A stretch of 33,912 nucleotides of DNA from Candidatus Campylobacter infans (lineage in GTDB: Bacteria > Campylobacterota > Campylobacteria > Campylobacterales > Campylobacteraceae), in assembly GCA_009827235.1 (NCBI GenBank), contig SPMW01000017.1, positions 1 to 33,912 of the forward strand, written 5' to 3'. The position numbers and the translations under genes are program-made. Below, one piece after another: positions 7,854 to 17,663 of this stretch. Position 1 is the stretch's first letter, and every line of letters starts with the position of its first letter. The notes below the pieces were generated by a model that was not told where the DNA came from, made no database searches, and saw only the letters and a program-made list of their open reading frames with translations.

Positions 7854-7940
7854 TGGTGCCCCGGGTCGGACTCGAACCGACACATGGTTGCCCATACTAG
7901 ATTTTGAGTCTAGCGCGTCTACCAGTTTCACCACCGAGGC
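7854..7940 (-). tRNA. tRNA-Leu (anticodon CAA)
   Basis: Read on the minus strand, the gene begins GCCTCGG and ends CCGGGGC plus encoded CCA. The seven-pair acceptor stem has one T-G wobble. The anticodon stem-loop is TAGACTCAAAATCTA, giving anticodon CAA, which reads UUG. The T arm contains GGTTCGAGTCC. The variable arm (TATGGGCAACCAT) is long, as in class II tRNAs such as leucine. The 3' end faces the mobilization remnant and restriction-modification genes. Confidence 0.95.
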
Positions 7941-7951
7941 AAAAGGGCGTA

Positions 7952-7957
7952 ATTATA
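7952..7957 (-). promoter_or_regulatory. -10 box TATAAT of tRNA-Leu
   Basis: GTATAAT lies 12 bases before the mature tRNA 5' end on the minus strand, a usual distance for a directly transcribed tRNA. Confidence 0.6.
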
Positions 7958-8097
7958 CTACAAAATTATTAAAATTTACTTATTAAAATTTGGTCTTTAT
8001 CTTAAATATTTATTTACGCAAATCTAAACCAAGTTTTTAGCGCGCATTTTAAAGCATTATTGATAATAAATTTTAATTAAAGCCCAAGCCAAAATCA

Positions 8098-8883
8098 TCA
8101 CAAAAGCTCTTTTGGCAAGTCAAAAAACTCTCCAAAATCCTTACTTAATGCTGCGCGAAAATCATAGCTAAAAGGTGGCTCATCGCTATTTTCTAGTTTT
8201 GTTTGGTAAGCGTGTAAATAAATGCGCTTGGCTTTTGATTTGGCATATTTGCCCTCGCCCAAAATCCCAAAGCCAAAATGGGCTAAATGCACGCGTATTT
8301 GGTGCGTGCGCCCTGTTTGGATGCTGATTTTTACCAAAGATTTTTTGCCCTCACACATAAAGGGCTCAACTAGCGTGATGGCTTCTTTGCCATTTTTTAA
8401 ATCAACCTTGCTAAATGCCCCAGATGCTGTTTTGGTAGTGCTAATAGGCAGTTCAATCCTTAAAGGCTCGACAAACAAACCATTTACAATGGCAAAATAA
8501 ATTTTTTGCACTTTTTTTTGCCTATATTCAGCTATGGCGCGCTCTTTAAAAAGCGCATTTTTAGCTAGCAAAAGCACCCCACTAGAATCTTTATCCAACC
8601 TATTTAAAAGGCTGATATTTTCGCGCTTTCTAGCGTATTGCTGGGCGATTTTTTCGCTTGTTAAGAAAGCTGGCTTATTAATAGCTAGCACATTTTCATC
8701 TTCAAAAATCACGCCAGCGCTAGCAATTTTTAAAATTTTAAAATTTGTTTTTTCGCTTATTTGCGCCCTTGCAAAGACGATTTTTTCGCCCTTTGCGCTT
8801 ACTAATCCTGCATCGATTAGCTCTTTTGCTTGCTTGTTTGAAATGTTTTCTTGTAAGGCTAATAATTTATAGGCTTTTTCCAT
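8098..8883 (-). CDS. RluA-family pseudouridine synthase
   Basis: The 261-residue enzyme isomerises uridine to pseudouridine in rRNA or tRNA. An S4-like RNA-binding segment occupies about residues 1-40. The catalytic domain has NRLDKDSSG, with the catalytic aspartate at residue 97. The family motif TGRTHQIRVHLAHFG follows further on. It is last in the minus-strand operon, eight bases after waaA, with AAGGA before the ATG. I recall the same neighbour order (waaA then this gene) in C. jejuni. The exact target uridine cannot be assigned from the sequence. Confidence 0.9.
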   Translation of the reverse strand: MEKAYKLLALQENISNKQAKELIDAGLVSAKGEKIVFARAQISEKTNFKILKIASAGVIFEDENVLAINKPAFLTSEKIAQQYARKRENISLLNRLDKDSSGVLLLAKNALFKERAIAEYRQKKVQKIYFAIVNGLFVEPLRIELPISTTKTASGAFSKVDLKNGKEAITLVEPFMCEGKKSLVKISIQTGRTHQIRVHLAHFGFGILGEGKYAKSKAKRIYLHAYQTKLENSDEPPFSYDFRAALSKDFGEFFDLPKELL

Positions 8884-8891
8884 TTTTATCC

Positions 8892-10064
8892 TTATTGTAA
8901 TTTTTTAATAAGCTCGTTAAAATCGCATTTGCGAAGGATTTTTGAGCGCAAATTTTGATGTATAAAATTATCAATATCGCCGTATGTTGATATGATTATG
9001 CCATCAACTTCTTTATAAAGCGTTTGTTGATTAAAATAATATTTACCGCTAATTATCCCGCATTCAAACTGCGCGCATTCAAGCGGATTATGCCCGCCAA
9101 TGCCCTTTTCAAATGAGCCACAAAGCACGACTATATCGCTAATTGCGTAAATATTTATCAGCTCGCCAAGAGCATCAATTACTATCACATCGCTTTTAAA
9201 CCCCAAATTATCGCTAAATTTTTCAAAGCTTAAATTTTGATTTTTAGCATACAAGCTAGCCAAATCGCAAACTTTTTTAAATCTTTGTGGATGGCGCGGG
9301 ACGATAAAAAGCCTTTCATTTTGGGCTAGATTTAGTGTTTTTAAAATTTGCGCTTCTTCGTTTTCGTGGCTGCTTGCTATGCAAATATTTCGCTTTTTGG
9401 TTTTTTCATAACTTTTGCTTGGTTTTGCTAGCACGGCTGATTTTACATTGCCTATTACTTTGGTATTTCGTGCACCAAGGCTTTTTAGGCGTTTTTCATC
9501 ATCGCTACTTTGGGCTAGCACAAGATCTACAAAATTAAATAATTCCTTATAATAAAACCTAAATTTTAAATAATTCTTATACGAATTAGTGCTAATCCTA
9601 GCGTTTAATAAAATTGTTTTTGCGCCATGTATTTTGGCGTATTTAAAAAGATTTAGCCATAATTCAGCCTCAAAAACCACTAAAATTTCACATTTTTTCA
9701 GCTTAAACCCAAGCATCCATTCAAAGGGCAAAAAGCTTACATTTTGGCAAAATGAGCGCGCTTTTTGGTATCCTGTGGGCGTTATTGTGGTGATTTGACA
9801 AGTTACTTGCTTGGCACTTTTTGGGGTATTTAGCTCAAAATACTCTACTATTTTTTCTATACTAGCCACCTCGCCCAGACTACAAGCGTGAAAATGATAT
9901 TTACAAGGTTTTAATGGAGGGTTTTTGTAGCCAAAAAAGCGAGCTATTAGGCTATTTTTATCATCGTAGCGAAATTTTGGTTTAAAAGAAAATAAAAATA
10001 AAAAAGGCGCACAAAGCGCCCAAATAACAAAGCTTAAAGCATTATATAGCAAGTTATTTTTCAA
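8892..10064 (-). CDS. waaA: 3-deoxy-D-manno-octulosonic acid (Kdo) transferase
   Basis: The protein transfers Kdo from CMP-Kdo to the lipid A precursor at the inner face of the inner membrane. It has 390 residues, a little short of the usual 410-430. An N-terminal membrane anchor covers about residues 7-26. The acceptor-side motif HACSLGEV follows, with the probable catalytic glutamate at 65. Later motifs are VFEAELW and the donor-site GGHNPLE. Its start overlaps the end of the zinc-ribbon gene by 11 bases, so the two are translationally coupled. Confidence 0.93.
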   Translation of the reverse strand: MKNNLLYNALSFVIWALCAPFLFLFSFKPKFRYDDKNSLIARFFGYKNPPLKPCKYHFHACSLGEVASIEKIVEYFELNTPKSAKQVTCQITTITPTGYQKARSFCQNVSFLPFEWMLGFKLKKCEILVVFEAELWLNLFKYAKIHGAKTILLNARISTNSYKNYLKFRFYYKELFNFVDLVLAQSSDDEKRLKSLGARNTKVIGNVKSAVLAKPSKSYEKTKKRNICIASSHENEEAQILKTLNLAQNERLFIVPRHPQRFKKVCDLASLYAKNQNLSFEKFSDNLGFKSDVIVIDALGELINIYAISDIVVLCGSFEKGIGGHNPLECAQFECGIISGKYYFNQQTLYKEVDGIIISTYGDIDNFIHQNLRSKILRKCDFNELIKKLQ

Positions 10065-10875
10065 CTTTTGCTTTTGTGCTAGCTTTTTTGGTGGTGGTTT
10101 TGCTAGTTGATTTTTTGGCTGTGGTTTTTTTGACTGGTTTTTTAGCTAATGCCTCGCTTACATCATTTACTGGCAATTCACTATATAAAATTCTACCACA
10201 ATGCGGGCAGGTCGTTATTTCATCGCTTCTTAAAACGCTAGCAAAAACCTTATCATTTATATGCATAAAACAGCCATAGCACGCTTGCTTACGCATAGGC
10301 ACAACGGCTGTATTTTTTGCCCATTTGCGGATTTTTTCATAAAAGCTAAGCACTTTTTGATTGATATTTGTTAATATTTCATCTTTTGCCTTGTATAAAT
10401 CGGCTTTATTATTTTCTATTTCTTTTAGGCTAAGTTCTACTTCTTTTTGTATTTCTTTTAGCTGGGTTTGTAGGTTTTGCTTTTGCTCTTTTAGTGTTTT
10501 TAAATCGCTTTGTTTTGTAGCAATTAGCGTTTCATTGCGCGTTATATCTTCGTTTAGGCTTTCTAGTTGTTCTTTGGTTAGAATTTCTTCGCTTTGGACG
10601 GCGCTAATTTCTTTTTCTTTTTTTAGGCTTGCTGAACGGCTTGTGATTTTTTTGATTCTTTCGTTATGCTCGGCTATTTGGCGGTTTGTATCGCTTATTA
10701 AATTAGTGATTTTAACAATAGCATCTTCAAAATCATCAATTTGCTTATCAAGCTTATCTATTTCATCTTTTTTGGCAAATAGTTTGGCGTTAATCTTTTG
10801 AATTTGTGGATTATACTCATCAATTTGCTTGTCTATGGCTGAAATTTCTACTAATTGCCTTAGATTTTCATTCAT
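10054..10875 (-). CDS. coiled-coil protein with C4 zinc ribbon
   Basis: This 273-residue protein has a long coiled coil (about 10-185). It is followed by a four-cysteine zinc ribbon (C199, C202, C223, C226; CYGC and CPHC). The tail of about 28 residues is made almost only of Lys, Thr, Ser and Ala (245-273). The ribbon and coil match the C4-type zinc-ribbon family kept across Campylobacter and Helicobacter next to the Nif3-like gene. The basic tail suggests contact with nucleic acid, which is an inference. It lies nine bases after the Nif3-like gene, with AAGGA upstream of the ATG. Confidence 0.85.
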   Translation of the reverse strand: MNENLRQLVEISAIDKQIDEYNPQIQKINAKLFAKKDEIDKLDKQIDDFEDAIVKITNLISDTNRQIAEHNERIKKITSRSASLKKEKEISAVQSEEILTKEQLESLNEDITRNETLIATKQSDLKTLKEQKQNLQTQLKEIQKEVELSLKEIENNKADLYKAKDEILTNINQKVLSFYEKIRKWAKNTAVVPMRKQACYGCFMHINDKVFASVLRSDEITTCPHCGRILYSELPVNDVSEALAKKPVKKTTAKKSTSKTTTKKASTKAKVEK

Positions 10876-10884
10876 TTGTTGTCC

Positions 10885-11622
10885 TTATTTATAAGTAAAT
10901 GGATTTAGAGAATTTGCGATTGTAGCAAAAATATTATGTTTTTTCAAGGCTTTTTCTAAGGCGATATTAAAGTATTTTTCGCTAGCAAAATGCTCGATAT
11001 CAATTAAACTAAGCCCATTTGCGTAGCATTCAAAAGCCGTGTGGTATTTTAAGTCGCCCGTTAAAAAACAATCTGCTTTGAAAGTGTTTATCAAATCCGC
11101 CCCGCTACCAGTACAAAATGCCACCTTTTTAATAAAATCGCTACTTTTAACCACTCGCAAATGTTCAATTTCTAGTCTTTTTTTAACAAAATTCGCAAAC
11201 TCATCAAAATTTTGATTTATGCTAAAAGTGCAAATAAACTCATTTTTTTCATATTCGTTTATATTTAACACTTCTTTTAAAACATAGTCATTTAGTATGT
11301 GCTTATCAAAATTTGTATGCATAGCAATTAAGGCGCAATTTTTCTGTAAAAGCTCGCTAATTATATTGCTTGGATAGCTAGCACAATCCAAACTTTTAAG
11401 CCCTTTAAAAATCAAAGGATGATGAACTATAAATAACGAATTTTTCGTAGCTTTTCTAGCCAAATCAAAATCCAAATCCAAGGCTAAAATTATATTTTCA
11501 AACTCAATTTCTTGTTTAGCCTTTTGATTTGGATTTATTAAAATCCCGCTATTATCCCATGGCTCGCAATCCATAAAAGGCGCAATATCATCTAAAATAG
11601 TATATATTTGATTTATCTTCAA
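10885..11622 (-). CDS. Nif3-like (DUF34) metal-binding protein
   Basis: The 245-residue protein shows the family's metal-binding pieces: DNSG (24-27), the HHPL motif (H67, H68), HTNFD (H102) and a C-terminal DIEHFASE. Members form a hexameric toroid with two metal ions. The biochemical role is unsettled, and annotations as GTP cyclohydrolase I type 2 are not secure. The start is TTG at 11622 with GAAGG six bases upstream. An in-frame stop lies just before it and no ATG is available. It sits between glyQ and the zinc-ribbon gene. Confidence 0.88.
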   Translation of the reverse strand: MKINQIYTILDDIAPFMDCEPWDNSGILINPNQKAKQEIEFENIILALDLDFDLARKATKNSLFIVHHPLIFKGLKSLDCASYPSNIISELLQKNCALIAMHTNFDKHILNDYVLKEVLNINEYEKNEFICTFSINQNFDEFANFVKKRLEIEHLRVVKSSDFIKKVAFCTGSGADLINTFKADCFLTGDLKYHTAFECYANGLSLIDIEHFASEKYFNIALEKALKKHNIFATIANSLNPFTYK

Positions 11623-11691
11623 AATTTACCTTCAAATTTTAATTTTAATTAAAATTTATAAAGCCAAAATATTAAAATTTAACCTTAAATT

Positions 11692-12546
11692 TTAATTTAA
11701 GCTAGCATATGCTTGCGCGCAACCCTTTGCTAATTCTCTAATTTGTAAAATATAATCTTGCCTTTGTGTAGCGCTTATTGCGCCTCTTGCGTCTAATACA
11801 TTAAAAGTATGCGCTGCGAGCATACAATAATCATACGCTGGCAAAGCTAAACAATGCTCTAAAACCGCCTTACATTCTTTTTTGGCATTCTCAAACTGAG
11901 TAAAAAGCATATCCACATCTGCTAGCTCAAAATTATACTTGCTAAACTCATATTCGCTTTGCTTATGCACATCGCCATAAGTTACGATATTGCCGTTATT
12001 ATCATCCCAAATGATATCATAGACATTATTTTTATCTTGTAAATACATACAAAGACGCTCGGTGCCATAAGTGATTTCTGCGCTAATTAAATCACAAGTT
12101 ATTCCACCTACTTGCTGAAAATATGTAAATTGCGTAACCTCCATACCATCAAGCCAAACCTCCCAGCCCAGCCCCCACGCGCCAAGAGTTGGGCTTTCCC
12201 AGTTATCTTCAACGAAACGAATATCGTGCTTTTTAAGATCAAGCCCTAAGCGTTCAAGCGAGCGTAAATATAGCTCTTGGATATTATCAGGGCTTGGTTT
12301 CATTATCACTTGAAATTGATAATACGCGCCCAAGCGGTTAGGATTGTCGCCATATCTGCCATCAGTTGGACGGCGACTAGGCGCTACATAAGCGACATTC
12401 CACGGCTTTTTACCAAGCGAGCGCAAAAATGTAGCCTGATGATAAGTGCCAGCACCAGCTGGCATATCATAAGGCTGAACAATAATGCAACCTTGCTCAT
12501 GCCAATAATTTTGTAATTCTAAAATTAGCTTTGAAAATGTAATCAT
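11692..12546 (-). CDS. glyQ: glycyl-tRNA synthetase alpha subunit
   Basis: At 284 residues it has the usual length for the alpha chain of the bacterial alpha2-beta2 enzyme, which charges tRNA-Gly. Highly conserved pieces are visible: [55 protein letters not shown] and TYGTERL. The beta subunit gene (glyS) is not in the window. The gene follows ppk by ten bases, with AAAGGA before the ATG. A 69-base AT-rich gap separates it from the Nif3-like gene. Confidence 0.97.
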   Translation of the reverse strand: MITFSKLILELQNYWHEQGCIIVQPYDMPAGAGTYHQATFLRSLGKKPWNVAYVAPSRRPTDGRYGDNPNRLGAYYQFQVIMKPSPDNIQELYLRSLERLGLDLKKHDIRFVEDNWESPTLGAWGLGWEVWLDGMEVTQFTYFQQVGGITCDLISAEITYGTERLCMYLQDKNNVYDIIWDDNNGNIVTYGDVHKQSEYEFSKYNFELADVDMLFTQFENAKKECKAVLEHCLALPAYDYCMLAAHTFNVLDARGAISATQRQDYILQIRELAKGCAQAYASLN

Positions 12547-12556
12547 TTATATCCTT

Positions 12557-14647
12557 TTAGCTTTCTTTAAGTAATTTTTGCGCCATAATTTGCACTTTAT
12601 CTTGATCGCTGCCCTTTTTAATAGTGCGAAAAATTCTATTCATATAATTTTCAAAAAATTCTTGGCTGTTTGTGGATTTTTGCTCTTTGGTTTTACTAAC
12701 TGGCTTGTATTCGCCGTTATTTCCTAGCTCAAAGGCTAATTCATTATCCATAAGCTGCATTCTTAAAATTTCGCCTAGTTTTTCTTGCAAACTCTCATCA
12801 TAAATTGGCGTCATTAGCTCTAATCTGCGCTCTAAATTTCGTGGCATCCAATCAGCCGAGCTAATATAAAATTTAGGCTTAGCATGTGCAAAATATAAAA
12901 TTCTAGCATGCTCTAAATACTTGCCTATAATGCTTCTAACTCTGATATTTTCGCTTTTATTTGGCACTCCCACACGCAAGCAACAAATCCCACGCACAAT
13001 TAAATCAATTTGCACCCCAGCAGCACTTGCCTTGCTTAATTCATTTATCATATCATTATCTACCAAGGCATTTAATTTGGCTATTATGCGCCCATTTTTG
13101 CCATGTTTAGCCTCAGCTCTAATTTTATCAATTATGCGCTCTTTAATTTGCATAGGCGACATTGAAAGTTCATCGAGCTTGCGGTGCTTTGAAAAGCCTG
13201 AGAGAATGTGAAAAAAGCTAGTTGTATCGCGCGCAAAAGCATCTTTACAAGTAAAATAACTAATATCTGTGTAAATTTTAGCCGTGCTACCATTATAATT
13301 ACCAGTAGCAAGATGCGAATAAAAGCGTAATTTGCCATTTTCTGTGCGAATTACTTGGCTAAGTTTTGCGTGCACCTTAAAGCCAGCTATGCCATAAATC
13401 ACATGTGCGCCAGCATCTTCAAGGGCTTTTGCCCAGTGGAGATTGTTTTCTTCATCAAATCTTGCTTTAAGCTCTACCATCGCCGTTACTTGCTTGCCAT
13501 CATTTGCGGCATCGATTAAGGCCTTTATAATATTTGAGTTTTTCTCCACTCTGTATAAAGTCATACGAATTGAAACTACTTTTGGGTCTTTGCTTGCTTC
13601 TTTTATAAACTGCTCTACTGGATCAAAACTTTCATAAGGGTGAAATAACAACACATCGCCCTTTGCGATAGTATCAAAAATGCTTACATTGCTGTCAAAG
13701 GGGGGTAAGGTCTTTGGAGTATATGGAGGGAGCAAAAGGTGTGAGAAATTCTTATCTCCAATGATTTGCCAGAGCGCACCAAGCGTTAGTGGTATTTCGC
13801 ATTCATAAATATCTTTATAAAAAATTTTCATATGCGAATTTAGAAAATTTAATAATTCTTTATCTTTATTTTTTTCTATTTGCAAGCGCACCAAAGCACC
13901 TTTACGGCGTGATTTTAACCCCTGTTCTAAAATAAGCATAAAATCATCTGCTTCTTCTTCTTCAATTACCATATCAGCATTGCGCGTAACGCGAAACGCA
14001 CAACTTGATAGCAGTTTATAACCCGGAAAAATAGACTCAATATGATTTCTAACTATGCTTTCAATCGGCACATAAACCCCATCATTACAAGCATAAAATC
14101 TAGGCAAAACACGACTAATTCGCACCATACCAAATTTTATTATCTCAGGATGCTCAGCATCTGCTAGCTTAACAGCTATGCCAAAGCTTAAATTATTTAA
14201 ATGCGGGAATGGATGCGTAGAATCCACCGCAATAGGCACGATCACAGGCCAAATATAACTAATAAAATATTCATCAGCATTTGCTTTAATATTTGCATCC
14301 AAATCTTCATAATTTGTAATATGCAACCCTGCCTTGCTAAGCTCAAATACAGCGTCATTGTAATGCTTGCTAAGCGTTATTTGCTCGGCGTTTATATAAT
14401 TTCTAATTTCGCGCAGTTGATCAAGCGGGGTCATTTTATCATCGCCACTTACTACAACCCCAGCAGCAAACAAGCTTTTAAGCCCTGCTACTCGTATCAT
14501 ATAAAACTCATCTAAATTTGTGCTATAAATTGCGATAAATTTTAATTTTTCAAGTGGGGGGAGATTTTTATCGCACTGGGCTAAAACACGACTATTAAAC
14601 CTAAGCCACGAAAGTTCTCTATTTAAGTAAATTTCATCATTTGCCAT
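12557..14647 (-). CDS. ppk: polyphosphate kinase 1
   Basis: The enzyme makes polyphosphate from ATP, usually at the inner membrane, and in Campylobacter it supports stress survival. The 696 residues match the family. The N-terminal domain starts [12 protein letters not shown]. The autophosphorylated histidine is H445 in SHLATGNYN, and the second essential histidine is H580 in LEHARILYF. The [10 protein letters not shown] and KARFDEENN motifs lie between. It is first in a minus operon (ppk, glyQ, Nif3-like, zinc ribbon, waaA, pseudouridine synthase). AAGGA precedes the ATG. Confidence 0.97.
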   Translation of the reverse strand: MANDEIYLNRELSWLRFNSRVLAQCDKNLPPLEKLKFIAIYSTNLDEFYMIRVAGLKSLFAAGVVVSGDDKMTPLDQLREIRNYINAEQITLSKHYNDAVFELSKAGLHITNYEDLDANIKANADEYFISYIWPVIVPIAVDSTHPFPHLNNLSFGIAVKLADAEHPEIIKFGMVRISRVLPRFYACNDGVYVPIESIVRNHIESIFPGYKLLSSCAFRVTRNADMVIEEEEADDFMLILEQGLKSRRKGALVRLQIEKNKDKELLNFLNSHMKIFYKDIYECEIPLTLGALWQIIGDKNFSHLLLPPYTPKTLPPFDSNVSIFDTIAKGDVLLFHPYESFDPVEQFIKEASKDPKVVSIRMTLYRVEKNSNIIKALIDAANDGKQVTAMVELKARFDEENNLHWAKALEDAGAHVIYGIAGFKVHAKLSQVIRTENGKLRFYSHLATGNYNGSTAKIYTDISYFTCKDAFARDTTSFFHILSGFSKHRKLDELSMSPMQIKERIIDKIRAEAKHGKNGRIIAKLNALVDNDMINELSKASAAGVQIDLIVRGICCLRVGVPNKSENIRVRSIIGKYLEHARILYFAHAKPKFYISSADWMPRNLERRLELMTPIYDESLQEKLGEILRMQLMDNELAFELGNNGEYKPVSKTKEQKSTNSQEFFENYMNRIFRTIKKGSDQDKVQIMAQKLLKES

Positions 14648-14676
14648 AGCTTATCCTTAAATTTTAATAAACTCAC

Positions 14677-14682
14677 ATTATA
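14677..14682 (-). promoter_or_regulatory. -10 box TATAAT of the ppk operon
   Basis: GATATAATG lies 30 bases upstream of the ppk ATG on the minus strand. The predicted transcript start is near 14670. Confidence 0.5.
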
Positions 14683-14785
14683 TCTAAAATATAAAAATGA
14701 TAATGCTTAAAAAAAGCTGAATTTAAAATTTCAAAAAATAAAATTTATAAAATTTGCCTTGTATTTTGCTTTAAATTTTAAAATT

Positions 14786-16450
14786 TCATTCATATCTTTT
14801 TGCTAAAAATTCCGCCACTTGCGCCTTGCTTACATTTTCATTTTCTACTAAATAATCCCTCAAAGCAAAAAGCGGTTCTTTAATATTTTTAACCAAATCC
14901 TCGCTTTCTTTTAAGCAAGTGGTTAAAATTTCATCTATATCTTGCTCTCTTGGCAAGATATTTTGCCCCATCGCATACGCGCTAACGGCGTTTTGGGCTA
15001 ATTCTCTAGCCATTGCTAAATCCGCGGCGCAATTTGTATAAAACTCATTTTGATAAACTCTCATCGCCGCCATACCAGCTAAATAAACCTTAATCTTTGC
15101 CATTAGCGCAGTTTTGCTCTCTAAAAAACTATCACTTTGAATAAATCTATCTTCAAGCAAGCTAATTTTATCAAACTCCACACTAAACCACTCAGCTATC
15201 AAAGCCTTTGCGGCTTTATAAAGTGCTTGGATTTGCTTTTCATTAGAACTTAGGGTGTAAATTTTGCGCTTGCCGTGTAAAACCTTTAAAAAAACCGCCT
15301 TAAAATCATCATTTGTGATTTGTTTTTGCTTATTTCTTAATGCATTAATAGCTGCTTCATTTACTAGCGTTGCCAAAGCTGCTCCGCTAAATCCGGTTGT
15401 ATGCCTAGCAATAGCGTTTATATCGGCATTATGGCTTTTTTTATCTAAATAAGTGTGTAAGATCGCAATTCTATCTTGTAAATCTGGCAAAGCTAGATAA
15501 ATGCGCCTATCAAAACGCCCTGAGCGTAAAAGTGCCTCATCTATCATTTCTATTTTATTTGTAGCCGCGATTACAATCACGCCACTATTATCATTAAAGC
15601 CGTCCATTTCGGTTAAAAGCTGATTGAGCGTAGCCTCTCGTTCATCATTGCGTCCGCCGCCTCTTGCCTTGCCAACAGCGTCAATTTCATCTATAAAAAT
15701 TATGCTAGGGGCATAGGTTTTTGCCTTAGAAAACAGCTCGCGCACTCTTTTTGCGCCCATACCCACATAAATTTGGACAAAACTTGCCCCGCTTTGATAA
15801 AAAAATGGCACATTTGCCTCGCCTGCAACTGCTTTTGCCACTAGCGTTTTGCCAACGCCTGGCGGGCCAATCATCAACACTCCACGAGGCAATTTCACGC
15901 CAAAATCCTTATATTTTCGTGGATTTTTTAAAAAATCAACTATCTCCATAAGCTCAAATTTTACATCATCAATCCCAGCAACATCATCAAAAGCCACATT
16001 AGATATTGTAGGCGTTATCTCAGAGCCAAGCACCATAGCATTTAGCTCAGCGCTTGTTTTTAATTTTTCTTTTTTGCGTCCTTTATAAATTACAAAACCC
16101 ACAACAAGCCCGCAAATTAACCCCAAAAGCACTAAATCCGTGCCAAAATCGCTTTTAATGCCAATAGGCACGGCTCTTGCAAGCTCTTTTATATCCACAC
16201 TAGCACTAAGCAAAAAATAATTTTTGCCATCAGCTCTAATTATTATACGCTCATTATCAAGCTCAGCCTTGCTGATTTGTCCTTTTTGTAAGAAAGTTTC
16301 GTATTCTTTTAGGCTTATATTTTGGGGCATAGAGCGAATAGCCACGCTTATAAGCATAGCACAAAGGATTAATATTAAAGCTATGATTATGTATTTTTTA
16401 TTGATATTAGAGCTTTGCCACATTGTTTGAAAATTCGACTTCATATTCAC
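14786..16450 (-). CDS. FtsH-like membrane AAA+ ATPase lacking the protease zinc motif
   Basis: The 554-residue protein has FtsH architecture. It has helices at about 20-38 and 106-123 with a small periplasmic domain between. The AAA module has Walker A GPPGVGKT (195-202), pore YVG (228-230), Walker B IFIDEID and the second region of homology ending SGRFDRR. The C-terminal helical domain is kept, including the aspartate (D467) that would be the third zinc ligand. The HEAGH zinc site is replaced by YKAAK (401-405), so it cannot be a normal metalloprotease. It may act as an unfoldase, chaperone or partner of the true FtsH. The start is GTG 16450 or ATG 16444, both behind GGAG. It overlaps mtaB by about 40 bases. 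I recall a similarly placed FtsH paralogue in C. jejuni beside mtaB. Confidence 0.9.
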   Translation of the reverse strand: MNMKSNFQTMWQSSNINKKYIIIALILILCAMLISVAIRSMPQNISLKEYETFLQKGQISKAELDNERIIIRADGKNYFLLSASVDIKELARAVPIGIKSDFGTDLVLLGLICGLVVGFVIYKGRKKEKLKTSAELNAMVLGSEITPTISNVAFDDVAGIDDVKFELMEIVDFLKNPRKYKDFGVKLPRGVLMIGPPGVGKTLVAKAVAGEANVPFFYQSGASFVQIYVGMGAKRVRELFSKAKTYAPSIIFIDEIDAVGKARGGGRNDEREATLNQLLTEMDGFNDNSGVIVIAATNKIEMIDEALLRSGRFDRRIYLALPDLQDRIAILHTYLDKKSHNADINAIARHTTGFSGAALATLVNEAAINALRNKQKQITNDDFKAVFLKVLHGKRKIYTLSSNEKQIQALYKAAKALIAEWFSVEFDKISLLEDRFIQSDSFLESKTALMAKIKVYLAGMAAMRVYQNEFYTNCAADLAMARELAQNAVSAYAMGQNILPREQDIDEILTTCLKESEDLVKNIKEPLFALRDYLVENENVSKAQVAEFLAKRYE

Positions 16451-17654
16451 TTATCTCCACCCATTTTTTACTTAAATTTTGATTTGATTTGATTTTAATT
16501 TTATTATAGAATTGATCAAAACCGCTGTAATAGCCATCATTATCTAGCTTTTCACATAATACTTGTAATTTTGGCTTTTTGCTTCTAAACTTAAAATTAT
16601 TTAAATCACTAATATTTTTTAAAATTTTCAACCTTTCTTTTGCGATTTTTCCATTAATTTTAGGGCTATTTTCTAGCATTAGAGCTGATCTTGTGCCTTC
16701 GCGCGGGCTAAAAATAAAGCCGTGTAAATGCGTAATAGGCAATTGTTTAAAATTACTCACAGCCTCGTCAAAAACCTCATCGCTCTCGCCAGGATGAGCC
16801 ACAATATAATCTGTGCCCAAAGCAAAGCCAAGCTCACTTAATTCATAAAATAATTCTTTATCGCGCCAGGCTTTATTTGCGCGGCGCATTAAGCTTAGCA
16901 TTGTTTGGCTTGTGTGTTGTAAGGCTATGTGTAAATGCCGCTCCAACCAGCTTTCGTTTAAAATTTCTTTAAATTCTTTATCTATTTGGCTAGGTTCAAG
17001 TGAGCCAAGGCGCACTCTTTTTAATCCATTTATAGTGCTTATTTTTTTAAGTAATTTTGCTAGGCTTGAATTATTATCTTTGCCGTAACTGCCGATATTT
17101 GTGCCTGTTAGCACAAGCTCGCTAAAACCATTTTGGATTAAAATTTGTGCTTGGTTTAAGATTAAGCGTTCATCTAAGCTTCTTGCCTTGCCTCTTACGC
17201 TTGGAATTATGCAATATGAGCAAGAAAAATCACAGCCTTCTTGAATTTTAATAAAACCCTTTGAATGTCGCTCAAAGCCTTTTATTATTTCATTTTCTTT
17301 ATAATCTAACTCTCCAAGTTCAAAAAATTTTTCATTTTTTAAAAAATCATTTATTTTATGCTTATAACTAGCTCCAAATACGCCTGAAATTTTATTGTGA
17401 TTTAATAATTTTGCCCCTTGTGAGCTTGCCCCACAACCTGTTAAAATCACCTTTTTATTTAATGCATTTAAGCGGTTGATGTAGTTTCTTACATCGCTAT
17501 CAGCACCATTTGTAACCGTGCAAGAATTAACCACAATAATATCAGCACTATTTTCATCATCTACTAAAATATTAGCTTTTGTGATATAGCTTTTAAGTAG
17601 CTCGCTATCATAAATATTAGTTCGACATCCAAAAGTTTTAATAAATATTTTCAT
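16407..17654 (-). CDS. mtaB: tRNA N6-threonylcarbamoyladenosine(37) methylthiotransferase
   Basis: This radical SAM enzyme adds a methylthio group to t6A37 of tRNAs. In 415 residues it shows the three cysteines of the N-terminal cluster (C10, C45, C74) and the radical SAM CDFSCSYC (C141, C145, C148). QEGC and FSPREGTRSA follow the usual order. The start FIKTFGCRTN and the overall length favour MtaB over MiaB or RimO. Its substrate t6A needs TsaE, whose gene also lies in this window. It is third in the aroB operon, ten bases after mscS. Confidence 0.93.
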   Translation of the reverse strand: MKIFIKTFGCRTNIYDSELLKSYITKANILVDDENSADIIVVNSCTVTNGADSDVRNYINRLNALNKKVILTGCGASSQGAKLLNHNKISGVFGASYKHKINDFLKNEKFFELGELDYKENEIIKGFERHSKGFIKIQEGCDFSCSYCIIPSVRGKARSLDERLILNQAQILIQNGFSELVLTGTNIGSYGKDNNSSLAKLLKKISTINGLKRVRLGSLEPSQIDKEFKEILNESWLERHLHIALQHTSQTMLSLMRRANKAWRDKELFYELSELGFALGTDYIVAHPGESDEVFDEAVSNFKQLPITHLHGFIFSPREGTRSALMLENSPKINGKIAKERLKILKNISDLNNFKFRSKKPKLQVLCEKLDNDGYYSGFDQFYNKIKIKSNQNLSKKWVEISEYEVEFSNNVAKL

Positions 17655-17663
17655 AAATAAATC

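Noticed and set aside
7854..7876. tRNA 3' end as an att site with a second copy in the window
   Set aside because: No second copy of the CCCCGGGTCGGACTCGAA stretch was found in the window by eye, so no att pair is called.
10361..10801. 146-codon plus-strand frame rich in Ser, Phe and Leu
   Set aside because: It is the antisense reading of the Lys/Glu-rich coiled coil of the zinc-ribbon gene.
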